From Blastocystis sp. Blastoise (taxonomy: Eukaryota; Sar; Bigyra; Opalinata; Blastocystidae): a stretch of 64,000 nt of DNA. Positions 39,200 to 64,000 of the stretch are shown here, piece by piece; the first letter of the stretch is position 1; every line of letters starts with the position of its first letter. A model generated the notes under the pieces. That model was not told the DNA's origin and ran no database searches. It was given only the letters and a program-made list of their open reading frames with translations. The stretch covers positions 377,501 through 441,500 of the forward strand of contig JBBPEB010000028.1 of the NCBI GenBank assembly GCA_039096225.1, in the 5' to 3' direction. Position numbers and translations under genes: made by a program.

Positions 39200-39897
39200 A
39201 TTATACCATAAAAGTGATATATGTTTTATATGATTTATTTTAGAGGTACATTTTCTTATAATGATTTGTTGACTGTTGTATTTGTGACTAATAACTTCAA
39301 TACTATTTCGAAAAAGCATGACTAATAATTATTTTAATTTATGTTAAGGCTAGGTACTTTTATCTTTAAAAAAATAAAAATGTAATCAAGCAGAAATTTT
39401 CAAAGAATTTCATTTTGTTTCAAGTGTAATAATGAAATTCTACCAACACTAGAAGACAGTATAGTTGAAAAAGTCTTGAGATGTCTGAAAACACGATAGA
39501 ATATGAATAGTTTGATTATTGAAAATATTTATGAGAAGAATATGAAAAATTTAAAAAGAGCCTTCCCAGTAAAAATACCGTGATATATCCGTTATTCAGT
39601 TATCCAATAGAAACGATAGAATAAAGCTCAAAGAGAGAACGAAAATATCTATAAAAACCCTGTTTATTATATGAAAAGAATGTATTTATTGGATGATTGA
39701 AATTAAATACCAACAAAAAAATAAAAAACAAAAAAACCAAGAATATGATTCCGACGTTTATTTCCAAACTGTTTTAGACTTAGTTGTGCTTAAATAGCTG
39801 CTTAGAAGTTGTAAATTTATTGAAATAGGTAGATATTTGAAAGATCTTTCGATAAATAAAAAAATAATCAACTAGAAGTCTAATTCAATTTCGATTC
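39200..39897. other. Intergenic region between element 4 and the CCT gene
   Basis: 698 bp without a supported gene. A minus-strand frame at 39098-39319 only reads through the element 4 end. No hAT right terminus is found here. Confidence 0.4.
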
Positions 39898-41270
39898 ATG
39901 TTATCTTCACAACCAAAAAGACCAAGAGCTGGTAGTGTATCAGGGAGATTAAGAAGTGTTTCCATATTATGCACAGATGGTGTTATTACAAATGATCAAA
40001 AAGGAATTGTAAAAGACTTAATTATATCAGGGGATAAAGAATTAGAAAAGGGTATAGATGAATACTTACAAGGAAATCAAGCGTATATTATGCAATTAAT
40101 TAACAGTGGTCATTTAAATACGCGTAAGTCTACGTTTGATTATTTGAATGATTTTGGTATGGATGGTATGGATATAAATGCAGGAATGCCAATTTATGAT
40201 CAAGTATTTTTATTATGAATATTTTCATTTTAAAATATTATTACAATTTACTCATCATTTATAACAAAATTTATGTATGATTATTTTACAGCAAGCATTT
40301 ATGGCTGATAATTATCAAGATAATTATTACAATCGCCCTCGAGGTAGTTCTGTTAATCCTTTCTCAAGTATTTCTATATAGAATTTATTCTATTAATTCT
40401 TAATGTTTATTTAATGTTTTAGTATGATTAGTTTTTATAATTATGATTGATTTTATTTTAATTATTTTTTTTTATTAATGTTAATGTTTTATTATTGTTA
40501 TTATATATATATATATGATAGGAAGAGAGAATTCTGTCGTAGAGACTCCATTTTATGATTATAACTATGAGGGTCAAGTGAAGGCAAATAATGATAATAA
40601 TGCTTATTCTCAATTTGGAAACTTCGTGGATTATCAAACGGAAAAAGATGCAGATTATCTTGTATGCTTGTTCTATAATATTATATTAATTATATTAATT
40701 ATATTTATAATGTTTATTAAATTTATTATATTTATAATGTTTATTATATTAATTATATTTATAATGTTTATTAAATTTATTATATTTATAATGTTTATTA
40801 AATTTATTCATTAAATGTTTTTTATATGATTATACATATTATTATATATTATAATATATATTATTATGATTCATTTTTAATATCATTTACATGGTATTTC
40901 TATATTCTTTACCCTTTCTTCTGTATATATTATTCTTTACTCTCCTTCTATTCTTCTATAGGAAGTTACTCCATATAATATGATGAATAACAATGACAAT
41001 AGATCGGATTCTATGTCCCCGAATCATGGTACTTATTCCGAGTCCTTCTCGAATCTCTCGTTTATACAGAGTAATGCCCCTAATATGTATACTTCTCAAC
41101 CTATGGGATATATGGACAATACTATGCCCATGATGAATCAGACGCTCATGGGACACCCAGTCACACTCATGTCCAATGGAAACCAACCCATGAAACCACG
41201 TATATATATTAGTATTATTTTATGCTATTCATTTATTCATTTATTATTAATTATTTATTATTTATTTATT

Positions 41271-41310
<40 letters not shown>

Positions 41311-41782
41311 TATATTTATTTAATATATTTATTCAGTTTTATTATGTGTATATATATTTATATATTATTACAATAGATCTTTATATATATATATATATAG
41401 CAACCATAAAGACAAGTGAAGCTGATCTGCCGCCAGTAGAGATGAATAAGCATGAACCCGGCAAGAAGTATATAGGTGCTTATTCCCCAGAGAGTAGAAG
41501 AAAACGACTTGAGAAGTATATTCTATTTATTATTATAATTATATTATTCTATTTATACTATTATAATTATATTATTCTATTTATTATGATTTTAATAACC
41601 GTAAAAATAATAATACACATTTTTTTTATAGATTTTTTGAAAAACGAAAGCAACGAGTTTGGACAAAACGTGTTAAATATGATGTACGAAAGAACTTTGC
41701 GGATTCTCGTTTAAGAGTGAAAGGTCGTTTTGTTAAAAAAGAAGATGAAGAATTACTTCGAGAACTTATGAATTTAACATAA
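39898..41782 (+). CDS. CCT-domain (CONSTANS/TOC1-type) putative nuclear regulator
   Basis: Six exons (39898-40203, 40292-40367, 40522-40661, 40962-41199, 41401-41515, 41632-41782), about 341 aa. The C terminus is a CCT motif: RRKRLEKFFEKR, then KQRVWTKRVKYDVRKN, then FADSRLRVKGRFVKKEDEE. In plants this basic motif binds DNA with NF-Y partners and carries nuclear localisation signals. The rest is low-complexity and rich in Asn, Met, Ser and Tyr (MMNNNDNRSDSMSPNH; many Met-Pro-Met-Asn stretches), as in activation or condensate-forming regions. The first exon has a basic N terminus (SQPKRPRAGSVSGRLRS) and a small, probably helical region (QKGIVKDLIISGDKELEKGI). There is no B-box or response-regulator domain. 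Joining phases agree. The domain is clear; the biological role is unknown. Confidence 0.85.
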
Positions 41783-42713
41783 ATAATATAATTATAATAA
41801 TCATTATATATATATAGAATTCAATAAATACTATTTATATTATTTTTTATTTTTTCATTTTTAAATTTTTAAACTTCTTTTTTCCCATTTTATTATTTTT
41901 TTAATAATTTTTTTTTATTTGTTTATAGATATATACTATATACTATATATATGTATATATTATAAATAATTTGTATTTCTTATCTTCTCTTTATTCTTAT
42001 TACTTTTGTTCTTTTCGTATATAATTATTTTTGTTTTTATAGTTTTTTTATATACTATTTTTATACTATAATAGAATATTACATATATAATGTTTTGCTT
42101 TCATGCTATTTCCGTTTATTTATTTTATTATTACATATTCTAATCATATATATATATGATTAGAAATATCTTCTTCCATTTCTACTGTTATAAACAATCA
42201 TCTTTATTTCAGTATTATTTATAATTATATATATATATATTTTTTTTCTTTAGCACCTTTTAATGATAGTATTCTCTATATATATGTTATATTCATTTTA
42301 TTTCGTTTTTTTTGTATTCTTATTTTGCTTGTAGCTTCATCACATTTGTTTTCTATCTATAATATATAATATATATGGATATGTATTCAATATAAACATA
42401 TCTTTTAAATGATACTTTTTCACTTCTTTTTTTTTGTTGCTTTATTATCTGTCATGTTTTTATTACTTGTAAATAACTGTAAACTAAATACATGATAATA
42501 TTTAAATCTAATAATAATATAGAATATAATATGAAATTTTTATTTTTCCAAATAATTTTTTACAAACAAATAATTTCATCGTTTAACTAATAAAAAACTA
42601 TTTAATACTACTCATTTGTGAATGTTATAATGTTTTAAAAAGAGAATACAATCTATTCTTTTCAATAATAATAATGATATACTCTTATACATAGGAAAGA
42701 GAGTATATATATA
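41783..42713. other. Intergenic region, T-rich
   Basis: About 930 bp between the convergent CCT-domain and Sgf73-like genes. Strongly T-rich on the plus strand with several TA runs. No coding region or structured RNA is recognised. Confidence 0.4.
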
Positions 42714-43082
42714 TTATAAAGATAAATTTAGATTCTCTTTAATTTCTGTCATTTTCTTTTCCATTTCATCACTTGTCATTGTGACAAATTCACTTGTATA
42801 ATTATGTTGACTTATATGTAAATCGTTGATGCTTGCAATGTCTAAAGTTTTTCTATTCAATATATTTTCGCAAATTGTATTGTGATATTCCATATCTGAT
42901 ATAAGAATGGGTTGATTACAGTCATGACAAATAACGTAAGGCATATTATTATCTTGTGGAAATGATCCTATTATATCTTCAAACTCTGAAGGAAGAACAT
43001 TTGTAGATGGACTCGTGCTGTTCAGACTATCTAGAACAGTTGAAAACAAATTATCCCAAGGTTTGCCCTCATTTGCTGCCAA
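42714..43082 (-). CDS. Sgf73/ATXN7-like zinc-finger protein (SAGA DUB module), 5' end unresolved
   Basis: An open minus-strand exon of about 120 codons. It contains GKPWDNLFSTVLDSL, a loop ending FPQDNN, and a C2HC-like finger YVICHDCNQPILISDMEYHNTIC. The order (short helix, proline-rich loop, finger of the form C-x2-C-x12-H-x3-C) resembles the N-terminal part of Sgf73/ataxin-7, which anchors the SAGA deubiquitinase module. The C terminus is acidic and helical (DEMEKKMTEIKENLNLSL). The first in-frame ATG lies far inside, and the upstream boundary looks like a splice acceptor (CTAG before 43084), so a short first exon to the right is expected, overlapping or abutting the MED8-like start. Homology is by eye only; a different small C2HC protein is possible. 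Confidence 0.45.
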   Translation of the reverse strand: MAANEGKPWDNLFSTVLDSLNSTSPSTNVLPSEFEDIIGSFPQDNNMPYVICHDCNQPILISDMEYHNTICENILNRKTLDIASINDLHISQHNYTSEFVTMTSDEMEKKMTEIKENLNLSL

Positions 43083-43124
43083 CTCTAGATATTATATATC
43101 AATATATATATCAGTGCGGATTCA

Positions 43125-43928
43125 ATGAGTAGTATCAAATACGGCCAAAGACAGTATCTTCAAAATGTTCTTTGGAAAACATAGAAACATTGATAACAAA
43201 TTTTATTTTTTTAAATATTTTTTAAAAGTATTATTAACTAAGGTTTTTGACAAGATAGGATGGTATTTATATTTTATTTTAGTTGATCATCGACTCTATA
43301 TTAGCAATACACTGGTGCATTTGAAAAAGATAAGTTGAAATTTTCGAATTCCATGAAAGCAGCTGTTCAAAGTTTAGAAAATGTTAAGAATGGATTAGAT
43401 AATCCACGATGGTATATATATATCTGATTGATATTTCATATTCAAATAATTCTAGGCCAGATCTATTAAATAATTTTGATTTAGCTATTCAAAATGTTAT
43501 TAAGATGTATGGAATCGTATGTTCAATATATTTACAATCCTTAAATATTACATAGACGAATTCTTTAGCTCAAGAAACTGTTGATCCATATTTATTATCT
43601 GCAAATCCTCAAGATAGTATGTTTTATATATGTTTCTTTTTTCTTATTGTATTATATATTTTAGTTACATTGTTTTTGGAATCAAAGTTGCCTCCAGAAA
43701 AGACTACAATGGATAAATCTCTAGAGAATTCTCTTATTGAACGGAATGAAGCTTATAAAGACAATTTTCAATTAGTAGAAGTATGCATAATTTATATAAT
43801 TAACATAGAGTTATTCTAATGTCCCACATACAATTTCTTATTGTGTTTATATATATATCTAGAAAGAAGTTGATGATCGTAAGAAATGGGCAAAAGATTT
43901 ATTGGATTATATTAAAGATATTGAATGA
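43125..43928 (+). CDS. Probable Mediator subunit 8 (MED8-like)
   Basis: Six exons (43125-43166, 43305-43411, 43456-43516, 43556-43616, 43665-43780, 43863-43928) sum to 453 nt, 150 aa. The start is MSSIKYGQRQYLQN, then QYTGAFEKDKLKFSNSMKAA and a helix VQSLENVKNGLD. The stretch NPRWPDLLNNFDLAIQNV followed by VDPYLLSANPQD and FLESKLPPE resembles the MED8 order (Trp-containing helix, then a segment leading to TKLPPE-like residues). The tail is helical (KEVDDRKKWAKDLLDYIKD). MED8 is a head-module subunit of the Mediator coactivator. The first donor (GTTCTT) is weaker than usual, so exon 1 is the least certain part. It is divergent from the Sgf73-like gene, within about 45 bp. Confidence 0.5.
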
Positions 43929-44498
43929 TGCTCATGACTATTTGTAACAACTTATTTATTATTCTCGTATGTATTCTTGCTATTATAGAAGCACACAACT
44001 GTGATTCACTATATTTCTATTTCTCTTTTTTTTTTGTACTTTAAACAATGATTTTTTTTTTATTTCTCTTCTTTTCTATTTTTTCGTATTACTTGTTTAA
44101 TAAAAACAATCTATTTTCATTTGTTGTATTCACATAATTCGTGATGATGTCTCATAGGGTTACTTTATTTTTCATAAAGGTTTCTCTCACTACTCAGAAA
44201 ATTCATAGAAAAATAAAATAACACATTAATTGATATAAATCGATGAAAAAAATAATTATCAAGATAATCACATAAGTCTATTTCACAAAAGGAGATGACT
44301 GTAATGTGTAATAAGACTCTGTTTGCGAATCACAAACTAATCTATTTGTTATAGTTTGATAAAGAAGACGAATTTGAATAAAAATGAATAAAATGATATT
44401 CCCATGAAAAAACAGGAATAGAAGAAAAGCCAGACGATTTTTTCATTGTTTTCAAAAACTAATTATTTTTCCTCTTCTAAATATAATTTTTCATTAAA
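43929..44498. other. Intergenic region between MED8-like and IMP3
   Basis: 570 bp, T-rich then mixed AT-rich. No gene or motif is recognised; it presumably includes the IMP3 promoter. Confidence 0.4.
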
Positions 44499-45359
44499 AT
44501 GTCTATGAGAAAGCTTAAATTCCATGAGCAGAAGTTATTGAAGAAAACTGACTTCTTAAGTTGGAAGAAAGATCAGAATATTCGTGAAATTGAAGTCTTA
44601 CGTCGTTATCATATAGAGAATCGTGAAGATTATAAATCTTACAATATCGTTGTCGGCAAAATTCAACAGTTATTGATTGCTTTAAAGAAATTAAAGACTA
44701 GTGATACTTTCCGTATGCAACTTACAGAACAACTTGTTCATAAATTATATAATATGGGTTTGCTTGGTGCTGAATCAAGTCTAGCTGCTGCTGAGAAAAT
44801 CAATGTATCTTCTTTTTGCAGGTATTCTTATTATATACATTCTCTATAATGTGAATTATGATTTTAATTCATATTATTGTGGATTTTTTAAATTATTATT
44901 TTTTATTTATTATAAATTATATTATAATATAATATATATATTATATATAATATTATATATTATATTAATATTATATATGCTATATAGACGTCGATTACCT
45001 GTAGTTATGGTTCGTCTGCGAATGGCTCAAAATTTAAAAGAAGCAATTACTTTAATTGAACAAGTATACTTTTATTCATGATTCCTTTTATATTGTATTT
45101 TATACATTTCTATATTCCTTTTTTAAATAAATATTTATATATATATAAATATATATAAAGAGTAGACAATATAATGTTATTATTATCATTATATATATAG
45201 GCTCATATTCGTGTTGGTCCCGAAGTTATTACAGATCCTGCATATATAGTAACGAGAAACATGGAAGATTTCGTAACATGGGTAGATTCTTCTAAGATTA
45301 AGAGACATATTATGAAATATAATGAAAAACTTGATGATTATGATTTATTAGGATTATAA
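44499..45359 (+). CDS. IMP3: IMP3, U3 snoRNP protein (small-subunit processome)
   Basis: Small-subunit processome component that helps U3 snoRNA pair with pre-rRNA; distantly related to ribosomal protein uS4. Three exons: 44499-44821, 44988-45063, 45201-45359, exactly 185 aa, close to the usual family length. It begins [20 protein letters not shown]. Family blocks include [20 protein letters not shown], the S4-like stretch [20 protein letters not shown] and [13 protein letters not shown], and the hallmark C-terminal run [19 protein letters not shown]. Introns are GT-AG, phase 2 and phase 1, and 137-166 bp long, filled with AT dinucleotides. Nothing is missing. Confidence 0.96.
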
Positions 45360-47018
45360 AATCATGTTCAATTATATTGAATATATATACTCCTATTGTT
45401 TTCTTTATTTATTTATTCATTTTTTTTCAATATTTTTTTATTTATTTGTTTCTGTTGTTGTCTATTATTGTTGTGTTTTATGTTTTTTGAAAATATTTTA
45501 TATATATAGAAAAATGTGAATAATAAAGTATACATTATTTTATCAACAGATTTTTCTTTATTATTCTCTAATCCATTCAATTGAAAGATTGGTTATTATT
45601 ATTCATCTTATTTCTGAACATCTTCGTAAATCTTCTTATTAAATTATTCTATAGAATTAGTACTTTGAGTTAATTTCTCCTTTTTTGAAAAGAAAGTGAA
45701 TAATCATTCAAAAATTGTTTTATGATGAACAAAAAAGTATAAAAATACTTTTTTAAATACTAGACACTTATTATAGTGCGATAGTGGACATAAATGATAC
45801 ATATATATAATTATTTTTTAAAAGATTATATATATAATTTTCTTATTTGAGTACTCCATATTATTGAAGAAGAAAATGTAAATATAATAGTGATTTTCAT
45901 TTTTTTAGTATATAGATTAATTATTGATTTTCAAATCGTATTTAAATAATTCTTCAAATAACAAATCACATCAATTGATGAAATATTTATATTTCTCTTA
46001 ATGATATTGTGTTCGAATCGCTCCATTCATGCATTTACGTCACTTATAATTGTCAAATTTCATAAAAATATAAAATAAGAGATTCGTTTACTTCGAAAAT
46101 AATCACGAATTGCTTCAATTCATTGATTTGAAGCATTTTAAAAAGAAATCAAATTACGAAAGTTATACTATTATAATGTTATCCATAGAATTATTGATTT
46201 TATTATCATTCTATTATTCTAATGGACAAAATAGTGTTTGTTATTGATTAAGAAACCATTCTTTCATTTGTATTTTTACATCAAAATATAATCCAAAGAA
46301 TTGAAGACATGAAGTATATATTCAGACAACGTCTGACAGAAAACAAGTATAATAATGCCATGAAACGCTATTAACTAGATTTCTATAATCAAACAATATA
46401 TATATCGACAAATTTAAAACAAAATAATTATAATACTTTTGAATTATTTCAAATAAATCACTACGATCCATAATTAATATATGACTTTCGACCTCTACTT
46501 CTTTTAAATAAGTGACTCTTATTTTGTTTAATTGGTTTCTTTCTTTAATATACTTCTAATAATGGTTCTTGAAATAAAATAAACGAAATAATAAACCCCG
46601 CTTGAAACTTAAATAACTTGACTAAATATATATTTCAGCATGGATTAATCGATTATTTTTCTATTTCAGTCATTTTTTTCTAAATAGTCTTTTTGTCCAT
46701 ATTGTCCAATGAAATGAAAGGAAAAAAGGAGTGAAGGAATTCTTGTCAACTAGGTAATTTTCGGTTTTAGTGAATTCTTGAATATTACTTCCATGGGGAA
46801 TCACGTTTTCATAACGAAAATAATATTATTCCCGAGAATAGTAAAATAATCACGATTATTTAATAATAAAGATACATTTGAAGAAGGAATTGGAAGAGAA
46901 TGTGAGAAAACCATTCACTTAAAGAGGAAAGTAATTGAATAAATTTTAAGTCTATTGTATTTAGAAGATTCGTAAGTTAATTGAGTAATATATGTAGTTA
47001 TTCTATGATATATTCATA
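45360..47018. other. Long intergenic region between IMP3 and eS30
   Basis: 1.66 kb without a recognisable gene. Around 46791-46860 it carries a few GC-containing motifs (CCATGGGGAATCACG, ATTCCCGAGAATA) similar to those scattered in VPS13. A TTCGAA near 46013 is not part of a tRNA fold. The segment just left of 47019 should hold the eS30 promoter. Confidence 0.4.
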
Positions 47019-47395
47019 ATGGGTAAAGTTCACGGTTCTCTTTCTCGTGCTGGTAAGGTCAGAAATCAAACTCCTAAGGTTGATAAACAAGAAAAACAAA
47101 AACAAGCTAAGGGTCGTGCTCACGTATATATATTGATATGATAATCGAATAATTTTATTTTGCCTCTTTTTGAAGTAGTTGCTTTTATTTGTGAGATTTC
47201 ATTATAATTAGGCTATAAAATTATTATACGTTATAACGCAAGTTGATGCTTATATTTATATATATATAGAAGAGACTTTGTTACAACAGACGTTTCGTTA
47301 ATGTTGTAGCTGCTCCCAATGGCAAGCGTCCTAGTCCTAATAGCTTTGCTATTCGTACTGCTCGTGCTGCTGCTAAGGTCGAAAAGAGCGAATAA
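47019..47395 (+). CDS. Ribosomal protein eS30
   Basis: Small 40S subunit protein (eS30/FAU C-terminal part). Two exons, 47019-47123 and 47270-47395, 76 aa. It starts directly [20 protein letters not shown], then [14 protein letters not shown] before the intron, and [16 protein letters not shown] after it. There is no ubiquitin-like N-terminal fusion, unlike animal FAU. The intron is a phase 0 GT-AG intron of 146 bp. The codons GGT, CGT, GCT and CTC are more frequent than in neighbouring genes, as expected for a highly expressed gene. It converges on VPS13. Confidence 0.96.
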
Positions 47396-48052
47396 GCTTT
47401 ATAAATTAATATATATATATTTTATTTGTTGCTCTCTATTTTATTATTATTTTACTCTATTTAAAGCTTTATAAACCTCTCGTAACTGTGATGAATCAAG
47501 TATGAATACAAATGTTTTACTATTGATATATTTATATTCGTATTATTTGTAATAGTTGTATTTATATATTAATAATAAACAAAAGACCCTTAAAACAAAA
47601 TGTGTTTTGTTTTGCCTACTTATAAGATAATTTAAATAACTTATCTTATTGCTTTTGAAGTATATTCTTATTTTATTAGAATAAAGATTTTGTCATAGTA
47701 TTACAAATGATATTATGATTATTAATGAATATTAAACAGAATAATGTTTTGATAACTATGAATAAATTGTTTCATTATTTATGATAGTTCATAGTAATTA
47801 ATAAGTTACGTATATTGTTTTGTATTCTTTAAAGACAAGTTAGTTTGTCAAATATTATAAAAATTTATAGAATACCAAAACAATAGGAAATAACGATTCT
47901 TTTGAAATAATGACAAATTGCCAATAATGACTCATAAAAAAAGATGAAAAATGAAAATAATAATAATAAAAAAAAAATTAAATATCAAAGAATTAAAATA
48001 GAAATTAAAAATCAATTGAATAGATAAAAAAGATATATATATATGTATATAT
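47396..48052. other. Convergent intergenic region eS30 / VPS13
   Basis: 657 bp between two stop codons, AT-rich with an A-run about 47941-47985. It presumably holds both 3' untranslated regions; no other feature is recognised. Confidence 0.4.

Positions 48053-64000
<15,948 letters not shown>

Noticed and set aside
46005-46030. tRNA T-loop (GTTCGAATCG)
   Set aside because: The flanks do not form a five-base-pair T stem, and no acceptor or anticodon arm can be found upstream.

Overview
The window is a nuclear segment of a very AT-rich, intron-rich microbial eukaryote. Nearly every gene is split by short introns that start GTATAT or GTA and end in a TA-run plus AG. Introns are packed with ATT and AT microsatellites, and several exons carry asparagine runs. 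Genes such as eIF3g, IMP3, eS30, TRM10, PTPA and VPS13 leave no doubt that it is eukaryotic. The asparagine runs and a CCT-domain protein would suit an amoebozoan or another AT-rich protist or early-branching fungus. I cannot place it more closely from sequence alone.

Left part (1-9518): PTPA (+), TRM10 (-), a single-domain NAD+ synthase (+) sharing a 176-bp divergent promoter region with TRM10, eIF3g (+) whose start codon appears to be split by an intron, and a 135-aa unknown protein (+).

Middle part (about 9998-39199) is a pile of mobile DNA. A hAT-type (DUF659) transposase gene runs from 10198 to 34861. Two bases after the splice donor of its second intron sits a 15.2-kb autonomous Helitron-like element. 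It encodes a Rep-helicase with intact HUH, Y2 and PIF1 motifs and carries an 89-copy, 40-bp array inside one of its introns. That element is interrupted by a 4.2-kb non-autonomous relative, which is interrupted in turn by a 3.0-kb relative. A fourth copy (4.24 kb) lies downstream in opposite orientation. All four begin ATTAATATCC, end in a GC-rich two-stem hairpin, and sit between T and T with no target-site duplication. Removing them leaves an ordinary 177-bp GT-AG intron and a 640-codon hAT reading frame.

Right part (39898-64000): a CCT-domain protein (+), a divergent pair of transcription coactivator subunits (Sgf73/ATXN7-like, -, and MED8-like, +), IMP3 (+), ribosomal protein eS30 (+), and a very large intron-rich VPS13 lipid-transfer gene (-) that fills 48053-64000 and runs off the right edge within its N-terminal chorein domain. 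VPS13 exons contain about 20 copies of a GC-rich palindrome (core CCCGCGGG) read in different codon frames.

Exon joins were chosen from reading frame, GT/AG signals and protein-family match. Summed exon lengths are multiples of three for PTPA, TRM10, NAD synthase, eIF3g, the 135-aa protein, hAT, the CCT protein, MED8-like, IMP3 and eS30. Coordinates may be off by a base or two.
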